DNA of 64,000 bases from Pegea sp. RAD2-039. Its lineage: Eukaryota > Chordata > Thaliacea > Salpida > Salpidae. The stretch is taken from the NCBI GenBank assembly GCA_034620365.1, contig JAQGEQ010000260.1, positions 186,001-250,000 of the forward strand. The letters run 5' to 3'. The notes under the pieces are model-generated. The model was not told the DNA's origin, did not search any database, and was given only the letters and a program-made list of their open reading frames with translations. Positions within the stretch are counted from its first letter, which is position 1, and every line of letters starts with the position of its first letter. The position numbers were made by a program, and so were the translations under genes. This document shows, in pieces, positions 36,422 to 47,560 of the stretch.

Positions 36422-36636
36422 TCCGGACAAATACTAGATGAAAAGAAGTTTTTATTATAAAGATGTTTACCGAAAAATCATGCATTCCTCAAGTAACTAA
36501 CGAACTTAGATTTTTGATATCGACCATGCGTCGATAAAATAATCCGAAAATCAAATCTATGAAATATAAACAAACCTGCTTTGTAGTTAAATGTTTCAAT
36601 TAACAATTAGGTGACGTAAATTGCGATTTGACGTCA
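36422..36636 (+). repeat. Three-palindrome module, intact
   Basis: TCCGGA at 36,422, dyad TCGACCATGCGTCGA centred near 36,527, TTTGACGTCAAA with the octamer at 36,629. Centre spacings are about 102 and 106 bp. Confidence 0.9.
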
Positions 36637-37077
36637 AATATTTCTCTAAATTTTAGTATTGAAATTTTGTAGAGTTTGTTATTTGTCTTTGTAAACAACA
36701 GGATAGTGATTCGATTTACAGAAAACTTAAGATGATTATTACCTAAAAATATTTTATTTGAGCAGAATATGATTGATCTTAGTGAGTAGCAAGATAGTCA
36801 ATAAATAAATTCAGTATAAATTAGCAGTAGTAAGTTAGAAAATATATTTTTTTTCAATTTATATTTTTAATTTATATTTTCCTTTCTTTTCAAATTATCC
36901 CGCGATTTATGAAAAAAAATTTTATTAACAGAAGTTAAATTCATAGTTTTTTTTTCAGCCACAAGATGTCTCTCTAATAGTATTGTTTTCATAATTTTAG
37001 AGATTATAATTATTCTACCTTTATTTCTACTTGACAAATAGTGCTGCTCAGTGGCTTAAGGATTCCAGTTTTTAAGT

Positions 37078-37097
37078 TTCCGCTGCGCCACTCTGCT
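37078..37097 (-). ncRNA. 5' fragment of initiator tRNA-Met, second copy
   Basis: On the minus strand it reads AGCAGAGTGGCGCAGCGGAA. It differs from the first copy only at the last base and has the same flanks, so it was duplicated with the arm. It lacks the remainder of a tRNA. Confidence 0.75.
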
Positions 37098-37299
37098 GAA
37101 TGCAAAATTATTATTAGCTAATTATAAAGCTAGAACTTTCTATTAAACTACTTTACCTAAATTTATGTTGCTTCGGAACGAGAGACTTGAAACCATTATT
37201 ATTATTCAATGAAAATTCAAAAATATAGTTTTTTTAACTACACTAAGCAGCAAACTTATGACTAATTATTAAACACGGCTTATAAATTATCAAAATTTA

Positions 37300-37500
37300 A
37301 ACATTAAACTAAAAAAAGTTAAACAAAAATTTGTAGATATTTTAGCAAAAGTACAAATTTATAAAATGCATTTGATGTTAGCTAAACAAACTCAATTGAT
37401 TAAAAAGTTACTTTTGAAACTAAAATATTTATTTAAGTAAATTCTGGTTTAAACAGTTTTCCACTAAGTGCCACTCTTATTATCTATAAAAAGATAATCT
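37300..37500 (+). repeat. Direct repeat of 60,540-60,740
   Basis: Shared strings include AATGCATTTGATGTTAGCTA, AATTGATTAAAAAGTTAC and AAACAGTTTTCCACT. Confidence 0.8.
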
Positions 37501-38052
37501 TGAAAATAAAATCTTCTAATAATAATAATATTACAAAGATAATCTTCAAAGAATTTTGAGTTTAAATTGAAAATAAAACTATTTTAACAAGTAGCTTTTT
37601 GTAACAAATAAAACTGAAATTTTAATAACAAATTTTGTTTGATTTTTAGATTTAAAGTAGATTGAAACTTTGTAACATGCATTTTGGTGTAATAACAAAC
37701 TATCAAACTACCTGCTATTTTTTATAGAGATGCTGCCGATTAGAAACGTTTTCAATTTTTATTCATTCCCTATCTATTTCAAAAAATTTAAGCTTAATAT
37801 TTTTGTACTGACAAACATGTTAATATATGAATAAATCTCCGTTCTTACTTTAACAAACATAAATAAATCTGAAACTGAAATATATCTAAATGGTTTATTC
37901 TATCTTGAATTGTCATTAGCTTATGTAACAAGAATTTAATTTCATTTACTTTTTTGATACAGCTTAAGCTAAAAATCAAACTAAAAACAAAGGCAGAGTT
38001 CAAAGTTGTCTTGAGTTTTTCAATTCAATAAAAAAAGTTATCAACTTAGTTT

Positions 38053-38890
38053 AACAGAGAAAGATAAAATACACAAAATAATGAAAATCCTATTAAGACT
38101 ACAATTTTATTTGTTAAATTATTTATTTAAATAAAATTACTTTTAGCAATTAAGCAAGTTTCAATAAAATTGTTGATTATACTGAGTATTTAGTTTTAAG
38201 CCACCATTAGTACCTTTTTAACTGAATAATTGAGTGGATTTTGGCGTTTTCATGTTTTCTCTTTGTAAAGTGTCTTTTGCTTTGTTTTATGATTTTTAAG
38301 ATGAATTTTAATAACAGCATCTCTTTTAGGAATTTATTTTTATAATATTTACATTCAAATTTTACCAGAAGTTTAGAAAAATTTCTATTGTATATAAAAA
38401 ACATTTATGCTCAGTAAAAAAAAAACAATACAAAATACGATTTAAAGTTCTAATAGATTATCATTTCTTAATTTTGATTGAAGCAATGCGCTGTTATCTA
38501 CTTAATAAGATTTTTTATGTAGTGGAATGATGTTTATGTTGCGTTAAATTAAAACCATAATTATTCATTAGTCATACAAACTAATTATATTCAATTGTTT
38601 TTATGATACTTAAATAAGTTAAAAAAAACCATTAGTAAAAATATACAAAAAGTTCAATCAAATTCTAACTTGACAATTTATTAAGATTCTGCGTAAACCT
38701 GTTGTAAATAAAATATTTGCAATTTATCTCGCTCTTATTAAAGTTTATTCGATTAAACTTTAAAATGAAGATTTTGTAAAATATGTTTGCATTTTACTAT
38801 TTATTTCGGAGTCACAAGATTTCACTGTGATAGTTTTTTGTTTATCTTTTCTAAACTTATAAAAGTTGTATTCTCCTATCTGTCAGAAAT
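38053..38890 (+). repeat. Composite repeat: copy of 2,296-2,555 then module E
   Basis: 38,053-38,312 repeats 2,296-2,555 without the minisatellite. 38,400-38,890 matches 5,480-5,920, with AGTCACAAGATTTCACTGTG. Confidence 0.8.
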
Positions 38891-38899
38891 TTATAAAGC

Positions 38900-40400
38900 T
38901 CAAATAGAAAGTTGAAAATAGTTTCGTTCAAATAATAACAAGTAGTATATAGACACTATACTCATAATAAAAATAATTCTGTAAAACAAATTCAGTGAAC
39001 TGGAACTTTTTCAGTCTGTTATGAAGTTTGATTTGATAATTAAAATATGAAATGAAAACAAAACATTTGGCTGAAATGGAAAAATTGCAACGATAAAATT
39101 TGGATATTGTAACAAAGTATTTAGTTATTATCTAATATATGTTTCATTACGAAAACAGAGGCTCGACTAATTATTTTTTTTTAAATCAGAAGATAATTAG
39201 CTTTATTAGTTAGTTATCAATTTGTTGTTAGGTTTAGTTGGTGAGTAAAATACAATTAAAAAACTTCTCAAACAATAAAATTAAAATCTTATTTTCTATT
39301 TAATCAAATCAAGATTTTGTATGATTTTCTGTTTTTAGTTTTGTCATTTTTTTCGAGTTTTTCTGACTTTTGAGTAGAAGTAGTTGTCAATTAAAAGAAT
39401 CAGAAGTTATCATTTATTCTTAATAATTTCAATTTTAGTTAAGTGAAACTCAGCTTTGTATTGAACTGTTCTATTGCATTTCATACATGATTAAAATTTT
39501 ACGACAAAAATATCTAGACGTTTCATTATAGAAAAATAAAACAAAACTTTTCAGTACATTAAATTTAAAAATTAATTTTTTTAATTATAGATTATTTAAT
39601 TATTAGATAGTACTGCGAGTAGAATGCAATCCTGAGGTCTGGGTAACAACTGGATTTCCTGGCTTACAGCATGGCCCTTCTCTGCTGAAGCAGGCCATAT
39701 TACTGACTTAGGTTTTAATTAATCACAACTATTGTAGCCAGAAAGTTCTTTAAATATTTAGACTTGAATTCACATCAAAACTAGTAAATTTATCATATTT
39801 CAACTAAAGTAAACTTATAATTAATGAATAATTAATAATTTTTACTTTATTCGTGAACTACTAGTAATTTTCGAATTGAAAAAATGACCGAAAACAAAAA
39901 ATGTATAAATAGTAAATTTTAATAACTGATTTGTCAAAAAGATCAAATTACATTTTTTTATTCTAAATATTGAAAAGCTGTCGGCTTAATTAATAAAAAC
40001 AACTTATAATATATATTTGAGAAAAGAAATATTGAAGAGGTAAAAATGAATATTTTGTTCTAATTCAAAAATTATTAACGTTTGTGTGCAAACCTGATTA
40101 TAAATAAAATTTTTTGTTTAATAGAAACTGCTATGTAAAGTATAAGCAGTTTTAAAATATTTTAATGTTATTTTATTGAAATTACTTTTTGAATAGATAA
40201 ATATTCTGCAAAATCTCCTTTCATATTCAGATAAGCTAATAAGACTTTTTATAAAAAATATTCTTGATAATTGAATTGCAAAAAAAATAAAAGCTAGTAA
40301 AAAAACTTACAATGAGTTAAATCCAATTTTTCTCAATACAAAATTAAGTTTGAAATAAAACTATTTTTCCTAAAAATCCATCAAATCTTCTCAATGAATT
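38900..40400. repeat. Repeat mosaic
   Basis: 38,885-39,080 matches 7,080-7,260 and 57,655-57,785. 39,830-40,400 is a direct copy of 52,200-52,870 (CGAAAACAAAAAATGTATAA, TTGAAAAGCTGTCGG). The G+C-rich patch at 39,612 interrupts it. No gene is seen. Confidence 0.7.
39612..39715. other. G+C-rich 100-bp patch with a hairpin
   Basis: The patch stands out sharply from the A+T-rich repeat around it. ATGGCC-CTTC and GAAG-CA-GGCCAT can pair into a hairpin (39,673-39,700) with a 6-base loop. It is open on the plus strand (VECNPEVWVTTGFPGLQHGP) and on the minus strand (WPASAEKGHAVSQEIQLLPR). No RNA family or protein is recognised. It may be a fragment of an inserted element or gene. Confidence 0.4.
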
Positions 40401-40783
40401 CATTGGTAACCAGACTAAAACTTACTTCATTAAAAAACCACTAATTCACAATGTTAATGAAGCGATAGGTTTATTTGTAAAGAAATTTATCTATTAATTT
40501 AGACAATTTAGAAATTTTTTGTTGATCTTGGTATCATTGTTGCCTTTTTCAGATTTAATTTTGTTCAATTCAGCGGATATCGATTTGCTGACGTCAGATA
40601 ATTGGTTTGTTTTAGAATTATATATTTATCATCAATTTTCAAAAAAGTTGTTTACTTGCTTTTTGAAAGTGTTTGATTAAAACCTTTTTAATCTATTTTA
40701 TAATGAAGTAAATGTGTTTTGAATTTCTATAAGGTTTTTGGTCAATGAAATTACTTACTAACTTCAAATTAAATATTAGATCT

Positions 40784-40905
40784 TCGACAATTTGTCGATT
40801 TCAAAATGTTTATTGAAAAAAGACATTGTAAAAATACAAATTTCAATAATGCTTCAAACAATAATACTTTAAAAATTTCTTTTGATCTAGTGTTTGTCCG
40901 GACAA
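40784..40905 (-). repeat. Palindrome pair: TCGACAATTTGTCGA and TTTGTCCGGACAAA
   Basis: The two sites are 109 bp apart. A third copy of the same arrangement lies at 59,884-60,005. Confidence 0.85.
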
Positions 40906-41623
40906 AAATCAATTCAAAATTCTGATTTTCAATTGTAAGTTTTCTTTTTATTTTATACTGTGAGAAAGTTGTTTTGTTTACAACAGCTCTATATTAACTT
41001 GACTTTTTTTACGATTTAGATTTTAAATTTTCAAACAATTCATATGATTAATATTAATAGAAACACCTCTACAGCAGAACAATTAAAACGATTTTTAATG
41101 AAATTGATTCCAGCTGTCTATATAAAGGTTTTTTAAAGTAACTCATATCAATTTTTTTCAAACAAACACGATTACTTGTTTAACAGAATCAGGCTCAGAA
41201 AATAACATTATACCGAAACCTGAAGAACGTTTTTTTTCTTGGATTTTTTCTTAAAACACAGTCGTTAAAATGGCCAAATCTCTGTAAAAAATCTCTTAAT
41301 TTATCTGTAAACGTATTTCAAATAGTCAGTATTATTACTAACATGATGTGAAAAAAATTTTATGTAAATTTTGATTTACATATAAAATTCTTCACAAAAC
41401 AATTAATTTGATTTCTTACACTATTGGAATGTTACACTTTTTATTAGTAATAATGAAAAAGCTTAAGACATTTATTATACAATATATGATAATATATTAT
41501 TATTGTATTAAATTATTAGAAACATTTCTGTTTAATTTTATTGGCAACAGGCAAAATTATTCTTATGATTATGATTAAATCAAATTTATGAAATGAATTT
41601 TAATTTTTTAATAATATCTTTTC

Positions 41624-41845
41624 TCCGGACAAATACTAGATCAAACGAAGTTTTAATAAGGAAGAACATTAGTCATTCTTTACTAAGTAATTAGCTACTT
41701 AAGCTTTATATTTTTGATATCGACCATGTGTCGATAAATTAATTCGAAAATTAATACTAAGAAGTACAAATAAACTTTAAAAATGAAAGCTGCTTGAATT
41801 TATCAATGAAAGAAATTAGATGGCGTGAATTGCAATTTGACGTCA
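41624..41845 (+). repeat. Three-palindrome module, intact
   Basis: TCCGGA at 41,624, dyad TCGACCATGTGTCGA centred near 41,727, TTTGACGTCAAA with the octamer at 41,838. Confidence 0.9.
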
Positions 41846-42219
41846 AATATTTGTCTCATTTCTAGTATAGAAATTTTGTAGAAAATATTATTTGTCGTTG
41901 TAATCAACAGAATAGTGATTTGATTTACAAAAACTTACGATGATTACTACCTAAGAATTTGTTTTTTTTATGTTTTTTATAGGATTTGATTGAATATAGT
42001 GGGTAGCACGATAGTCAATAAATATATTTCATAAACTTTAGCAATAGTGTGTGAGAAAATACTTTTTTTAATATTATACTTATAATTTTTGTTTTTCTTT
42101 TATTTCAAATTTTTCAACAATTTATGAAAAATTTTAATCTTAATACAAGTTAAAAATATTAAATCATTATAATTTTTTTCAGTCACAAGATTTCTCTATA
42201 AAAGTTTTTCTTTCATATT

Positions 42220-43070
42220 TTAAGAGATTGTATTCAATAGGATAGTGATTTGACTTACAAAACCTACGATAATTACAAGCTTATATATTTTTTTACAATA
42301 TCAATTAATTTATTGGCTATCAAAATGATTAATATTAAAATTACTATAAACTAACGATAGTAAACTAAAATTGTTTTCTTCAACTGTACAATAACAATTG
42401 TACCGATAACTTGTCGGTAAGATAACTTGTCGGTGATGTAGTTGGAAACTAGTATTATGGTTATAGTAATTAACCAGTTTGAAATGTAACTTTCTCCTAT
42501 TTTTGATTAGTGCCATTAAAGAAGGTATCATTTTAATTTGTTATTCTTATCATTTGTTATTAGTAATAATTTTATTTGAATAGAGTTATTTCGTTATTTC
42601 CATTCTTTGTTATTTCAACTTCTTTCAATGAAATAAAGAGAAAATATTTATCTTAGAAAATTTACACAACAAACGAGGATGAAACTATCTTTACAAAATT
42701 ATTGCAAACTTAAACTGTAAATCTAGAAATATTCTAAAGTAAAATTTGTGATTGTAAAGCAATTAAAAAGCTTTTTTGTTAAACTACTGTTTTTAACTGA
42801 AAAACAGTTGAGTTGCTTCATTTGCTAATGTGAAATTTTATGAAACAAAATCATAATAGAAGAAAATTTATAAAGTTTAAATAGAAAGTATATAACAATC
42901 CATCAAATCACAACAAGTAGTATATCGACGCTATACTTAAAATAAAAACAAGCCTAAAAAGCAAAATCAGTGAACCGGATCTTTCTCAGTCTGATATGAA
43001 GTTTGACTCGATTTGATAAAAAAAAATATGAGATGAAAATAAAACAGATAGCTTAAAAACTACTGTAGCC
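42220..43070 (+). repeat. Same-orientation copy of 6,480-7,260
   Basis: Shared strings include GATTAGTGCCATTAAAGAA, TTTACACAACAAACGA and AGTAGTATATCGACGCTA. Confidence 0.85.
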
Positions 43071-43239
43071 AAAAAGTTTCTCGACTATCTAAAATTGAAA
43101 TCACATTAAAACTAGTAAATCAAACTTTTATTAAAATAACAGAATTAACAATTTTAAATTTCACCTCTGTATGTAATAGAGAGTAATTTTAGAAATATTT
43201 AAGATGTTGCAATTGTAATAAAGTTGAAAAATAAAACAA

Positions 43240-43970
43240 TTTTAAAGACATTTTAGTGTTTCAACTTTAAGTAAAAAAAAACAATAAGAACAATTTTCTT
43301 TTAAAATTAACAATTTTATAGAAATCTTCTAGATTTTGAAATTTAAAAAAACGAATAATAATAAAAATCAAATCAAGATTAATTTAATTTTCTGTTTCAA
43401 ATTTTTCATATTTTAATCAAACATTATTATTTACTACTTTATTTTCATGCAAATTAAGTATCAGTAATGTTGTTTTACAAAAATTTTTATAAATGTTAAA
43501 TATACTATTGTATGTCAGTGTAATATATAAAAACCTTTTATTCACTACTTTTTTTCAGTCACAAGATGTCTCTGTTTCATCATCACAATCGATTTTTTTA
43601 TCTTATAGAATTAGTGTTTTGTGTTGAGATCTGTAGACATTTAGTTTTTCTCACTAACTTTGAGCTTACAAGAAAATATATTTAAATTTTAAGAAACATT
43701 TCTATCTAAAATCATCTAATTTTTTTCACATCAAAAATACTTTTAACTCATTTTATTTATAAGAAATCTTTTAAAACTTAGTTTTGAAACTGATTTTAGA
43801 GAAATTAAGAATTACCAAATAGTAAAAAGATAATTAACATTTTTTTAGAATACAAAACATGTTTTCGTTGTCCGAAAAAAAACAAGCTTATACAGAAAAT
43901 TGAATTTTGAAAAGTCAGTTTTGTCCGGACAAATACTAGATTGAACTTAATTAATATATATATAAAGAAA
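43240..43970 (+). repeat. Inverted pair D, left arm (fold-back)
   Basis: The 0.73 kb arm is mirrored by 44,550-45,283 with only about 580 bp between. Landmarks are TTTTAGTGTTTCAACTTTAA, AAGTATCAGTAATGTTG, GTCACAAGATGTCTCTG and TTTGTCCGGACAAA at the inner end. Confidence 0.92.
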
Positions 43971-44550
43971 TATCAGTTAGCGACTTGTTGGTCTTGTCAC
44001 TAGTCCAAAATCACCCATTTGAAATCTACAAACTTGTCGATGTACTTAAAACAATTTAGTTGTAATTGGTTAGTAACCTTGTCTCTGAAAACTTCATGAA
44101 ATTCAGAATAGTTGTATAACCGCTGAAAACATGTATTTTTGTCGTTAGTATAGCTTATGATTTTTTAATAAGTTCAAACAATATTTCAACAAACAATGAA
44201 AACTTTGAATGAGAAGAATGTTTTTAATATTATAAATAAAAGGAATTAAACCATTTGAATAGCTAGTTGTGGTAACTTTTATTTATTGGTAATTTTGTTA
44301 GTCAATAAATTTAAAAGTATTTTAGAAAGTGTTCAAAACATAATTATTGTATTTAGTTGGTTACTTTGGGTGAAAATTGAAAAATATTATTTTTGGATAT
44401 TATAAAATATCTTAAACTAAGTGTCATCATAATATTTTTGTTAATGACATTAGTCAAAAATCTAAACGTTAAGTTGATATTTTAAAACTGCAAGCTATAT
44501 GATGAGAGAATTAAAAACTTTTTAAATTTAATATATCTTTTATCTATATA
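43970..44550. repeat. Spacer of the fold-back
   Basis: Not mirrored. It contains AAACTTGTCGATGTAC near 44,028 and matches 27,200-27,690 in the same orientation (GAATAGTTGTATAAC, ATTAGTCAAAAATCTAAACG). Confidence 0.75.
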
Positions 44551-45283
44551 TTTATATATATATTAATTTACTTCAATCTAGTATTTGTCCGGACAAAACT
44601 GACTTCTCAAAATTCAATTTTCTGTATTAGCTTGTTTTTTTTGGGACAACGAAAACATGTTTTGTATTCTAAAAAAATGTCAATTATCTTTTTACTATTT
44701 GGTAATTCTTAATTTCCCTAAAATCAGTTTCAAAACTAAGCTTTAAAAGATTTCTTATAACTAAAATGAACTAAAAGTATTTTCGATGTGAAAAAAATAA
44801 GATGAGTTTAGATAAAACTGTTTCTTAAAATTTAAATACAGTTTCTTGTAAGCTCAAAGTTAGTGAGAAAAACTAAATGTCTACAGATCTCAACACAAAA
44901 CACTAATTCTATAAGATAAAAAAATCGATTGCGATGATGAAACAGATACATCTTGTGACTGAAAAAAAGTAGTGAATAAAAGGTTTTTACATATTTCACT
45001 GACATATAATAGTATATTTAACATTTATAAAGAATTTTTGTAAAACAACAATATTGATACTTAATTTGCATAAAAATAAAGTAGTAAATAATAATGTTTG
45101 CTAAAAATGTTTTTATTATTTTGAACCCGAAAATTACTTTTATCTTAATTTGATTTTTAATATTATTCGTTTTTTTTTAACTTCAAAATCTAGAAAATTT
45201 CTAAAAATTGGTTCTTTTTGAAAGAAAATTGTTCTTATTGTTCTTTTTACTTATAGTTGAAACACTAGAATGTCTTTGTTACA
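44550..45283 (-). repeat. Inverted pair D, right arm (fold-back)
   Basis: Reverse complement of 43,240-43,970, starting with TCTAGTATTTGTCCGGACAA and ending at GAAACACTAGAATGTC. Confidence 0.92.
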
Positions 45284-45562
45284 TGAACTTTGTTACAACT
45301 CTTTAAAAATTTTTTCCACCTTTTTGTAATATTTTTTGTTTTTTTTAATTCTTAAACATCGGTGGTTTGTTTTTTGGCATAATCTTTGAGGAATAAGATT
45401 GTCATAAAAAGAAGAACTTATGTTTATGTTTGTTTACCTCTTTCGACAGAAGCATTTGAGCATTTTACAACACCGAAAGTCATTATAATAAATTTGTTGA
45501 AATTATAGTGATCATGAAATTTCAAAGCTATTGATTAATTTTAGCATAACATTTCAAGTTAT
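45275..45562 (+). repeat. Repeat family F1, copy 4
   Basis: Ends at CAAGTTATTTATTTG. Starts close to the outer end of the fold-back. Confidence 0.85.
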
Positions 45563-45589
45563 TTATTTGCAACAACTGTTAGGTACATT

Positions 45590-46165
45590 AAACTTTAATT
45601 TGAAGCTTTTTTTTAAATTAAATTAATTTTTTTTATTTATTTTTCAGTCACAAGATGTCACTATATACGTTTTAAGTTTATTTTTTTATAAACTTAAAAC
45701 ATTGTAACCTCCTATCTGTCAGACAAATTGTGTTGTTCAGAGACTTTTAGCTTACAAAACATTGTTTATCAATATTCATACAATGTTTATTCATACTTAT
45801 ACAATTAGCTGTATATAAAAAGTATTTCTAATAGTTTTAATTTTGAAAAATCATAAAACAGCTTAAAACTAAAATATTTTCTGCACTTAGAAGAATGAAA
45901 TACTTTCACTATAAGGCTGAGGGTAATAAAAATAAAATTTGTATCAAAGTTTTAAATAAATCAAACTTTTAAAGTGATAGAAAATTTTTCAAAAATTCAC
46001 GTTTTCTTGACAAATACTAGATGTGAAGATTTTTTATATTAAGAAATGTTCCTTTAGTTATAAGTAATTAAAAGTTATTTTACATAAGCCTAATTTTTGA
46101 TATCGACCATTTGTCGATAGAATAATCTGACAAGTACAACTAACAGATAACAGTGAACTTCTACA
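45590..46165 (+). repeat. Module E and palindrome module, cut by the G+C-rich island
   Basis: Contains GTCACAAGATGTCACTATA, then CTTGACAAATACTAGATG and GATATCGACCATTTGTCGAT. The copy stops after AACAGATAACAGTGAACTT where the G+C-rich island begins. Confidence 0.8.
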
Positions 46166-46316
46166 GATGAGTCCCACTCAGTTAATTCCCTAGTAATCCT
46201 ACATCTTGCTCCTCCTTAACTGATCCTCATATTGATCTTTTGCAGCACATGGCTTCAAGATGTTTACAATCTGCTGCAAAAAAGAGTTTTGAAATATTTA
46301 ATGAAATCAAATCCAG

Positions 46317-46639
46317 ATGAAAATGATCCTCAAAAACATCTGTAAGACTTCAACCGCTGCTCATCTTCTTGCATCTTACTTACATCTTATTTAGCTGGTG
46401 GAGATAAACCAACAACCGCAAAAGTACGGATCAAATCTGATGATTCTCTCCAAAACAACTCTTCATCACCTCTTGATTGGCTCGCAGACGTACTTCGAAA
46501 AGAACATGAACAAACCAGGGTCACCGCGCCCCTCCCTAATCGCACGATCGCCGTTACTACGCCTATTAGTGACAAAACAGCAGAGTCTGTCACCAACCAT
46601 CAAGAGTCCCAGTTTCAGCCCCCTAAACCCTTTTTCTGA
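46317..46639 (+). CDS. Possible spliced gene end, 89 codons
   Basis: Exon 46,317-46,341 joined over a 53-nt intron (GTAAGA at 46,342, TTATTTAG ending 46,394) to 46,395-46,639 gives an 89-codon frame: MKMILKNISGGDKPTTAKV, then SSPLDWLADVLRKEHEQTRV, ending NHQESQFQPPKPFF before TGA. AATAAA follows at 46,652. The exon upstream of the donor is also open in another frame from a good acceptor (TTTTGCAG ending 46,245): TWLQDVYNLLQKRVLKYLMK then SNPDENDPQKHL. The two best frames do not join at this intron. So this is either a short gene starting at 46,317 or the decayed end of a longer one. The product is hydrophilic, Ser/Thr- and Pro-rich, with no recognised domain. Confidence 0.45.
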
Positions 46640-46664
46640 CCCCTTTCTTACAATAAAGGTGAAC

Positions 46665-46680
46665 CGGAAGTAAAGTTCCG
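46665..46680. promoter_or_regulatory. ETS-like inverted pair
   Basis: CCGGAAGT on the plus strand is followed by TTCCG, giving CGGAA-N6-TTCCG. CCGGAAGT is the consensus of ETS-family factors. It ends the G+C-rich island. Confidence 0.35.
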
Positions 46681-46754
46681 TATGGTTGGTTTTGTAACAA
46701 GAATTTGTAAGTAAGTTAGCCTATCAATTATAAATAATTAAATTTTTTTGTTCA

Positions 46755-47120
46755 TCGACAAGTTGTCGATTTCAAATTGAAGAATTTTTTTAACAACTAA
46801 TTTTATATTTTTTTGAAGATTTGTATTTAACTTTTTAATTTAATAATCGTAGAATGATATTTCATTATGCTTTTTAATTTCTTTCGATCTAGTATTTGTC
46901 CGGACAAAACTGACTTTCTAAAATTCAATTTTCTGTATAATCTCGATATATTTAAAACAACAAAAACATGTTTTCTATTGAAAAAAAAATTAGAAATTAT
47001 GTTTTACTTTTTGGTATTTATCAATTTATCTAAAATCAGTTTCCAAACTAAATTTCAAAATATTTCTTATAACTAAAAATAATTAAAAATATTTTCGATA
47101 TGAAAAAATCTACATGATGT
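46755..47120 (-). repeat. Family F3 part: TCGACAAGTTGTCGA and TTTGTCCGGACAAA
   Basis: The dyad is at 46,755 and TCCGGA at 46,899, 140 bp apart, then AAACATGTTTTC. It parallels 3,890-4,200 and 44,580-44,820. Confidence 0.8.
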
Positions 47121-47165
47121 TAAACAAAACTATTTCTTAAAAATTTAATTTAAAAAGGAGAGTTG

Positions 47166-47560
47166 TCATTTAGTTCCGAACGAATTACAAGATAATTTAT
47201 TGAAAACTTTATTAGTGAAATGAAAGTGGTGGCTGAAATATGTATTTTCTTTTCTTACGTAGTGTAGTTTAAAAGAATAAATAAAATTATGGTAATTATA
47301 CTCGAAGGGTATCAAGGAGAATAAATAAAAATATTGATTGTCGTAAATTAATTTTTTGATGAAGATTATCAACATGTCATCGATTTCAAAAAAACTCGTT
47401 ACTAAACGTTTCATACTTGGAGATAAAGTTGAAATTAATTTTTTTTACCAATTTCATTATATGTAGTACTTTTCCAGAGAAAATATTTTTTAATTTTACA
47501 ATTTCTTTATCAGTTTGATTTATTTAAAATATTTTTTATTTCTCTTCTCTTTAATTCTTC
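47166..47560. other. No supported gene
   Basis: An 82-codon minus-strand frame (47,414-47,166) is rich in Phe, Tyr, Asn and Ile with no recognisable feature. I treat it as chance. Confidence 0.4.

Larger units (their letters stand above)
36340..37165 (-). repeat. Inverted pair B, right arm
   Basis: Reverse complement of 10,205-11,020, with an intact three-palindrome module at 36,422-36,636, a module E block and the initiator-tRNA-like fragment at 37,078-37,097. Confidence 0.9.
40405..42228 (-). repeat. Inverted pair C, right arm
   Basis: Reverse complement of 19,333-21,160. It contains a palindrome pair at 40,784-40,902 and an intact module at 41,624-41,845. Confidence 0.9.
46168..46690. 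other. G+C-rich island
   Basis: About 520 bp of clearly higher G+C with several CpG steps (CACCGCGCCCCTCCC, GCACGATCGCCGTTAC) sits inside a repeat copy. It carries splice-like signals and open frames. It looks like inserted gene-derived DNA or the last exons of a gene otherwise hidden in repeats. Confidence 0.65.

Noticed and set aside
46387-46596. Minus-strand 69-codon frame in the G+C-rich island
   Set aside because: The plus strand has splice signals, a better composition and AATAAA; the minus frame is probably its shadow.
47166-47414. 82-codon minus-strand frame
   Set aside because: Composition is that of random A+T-rich DNA and there is no splice, start or domain evidence.
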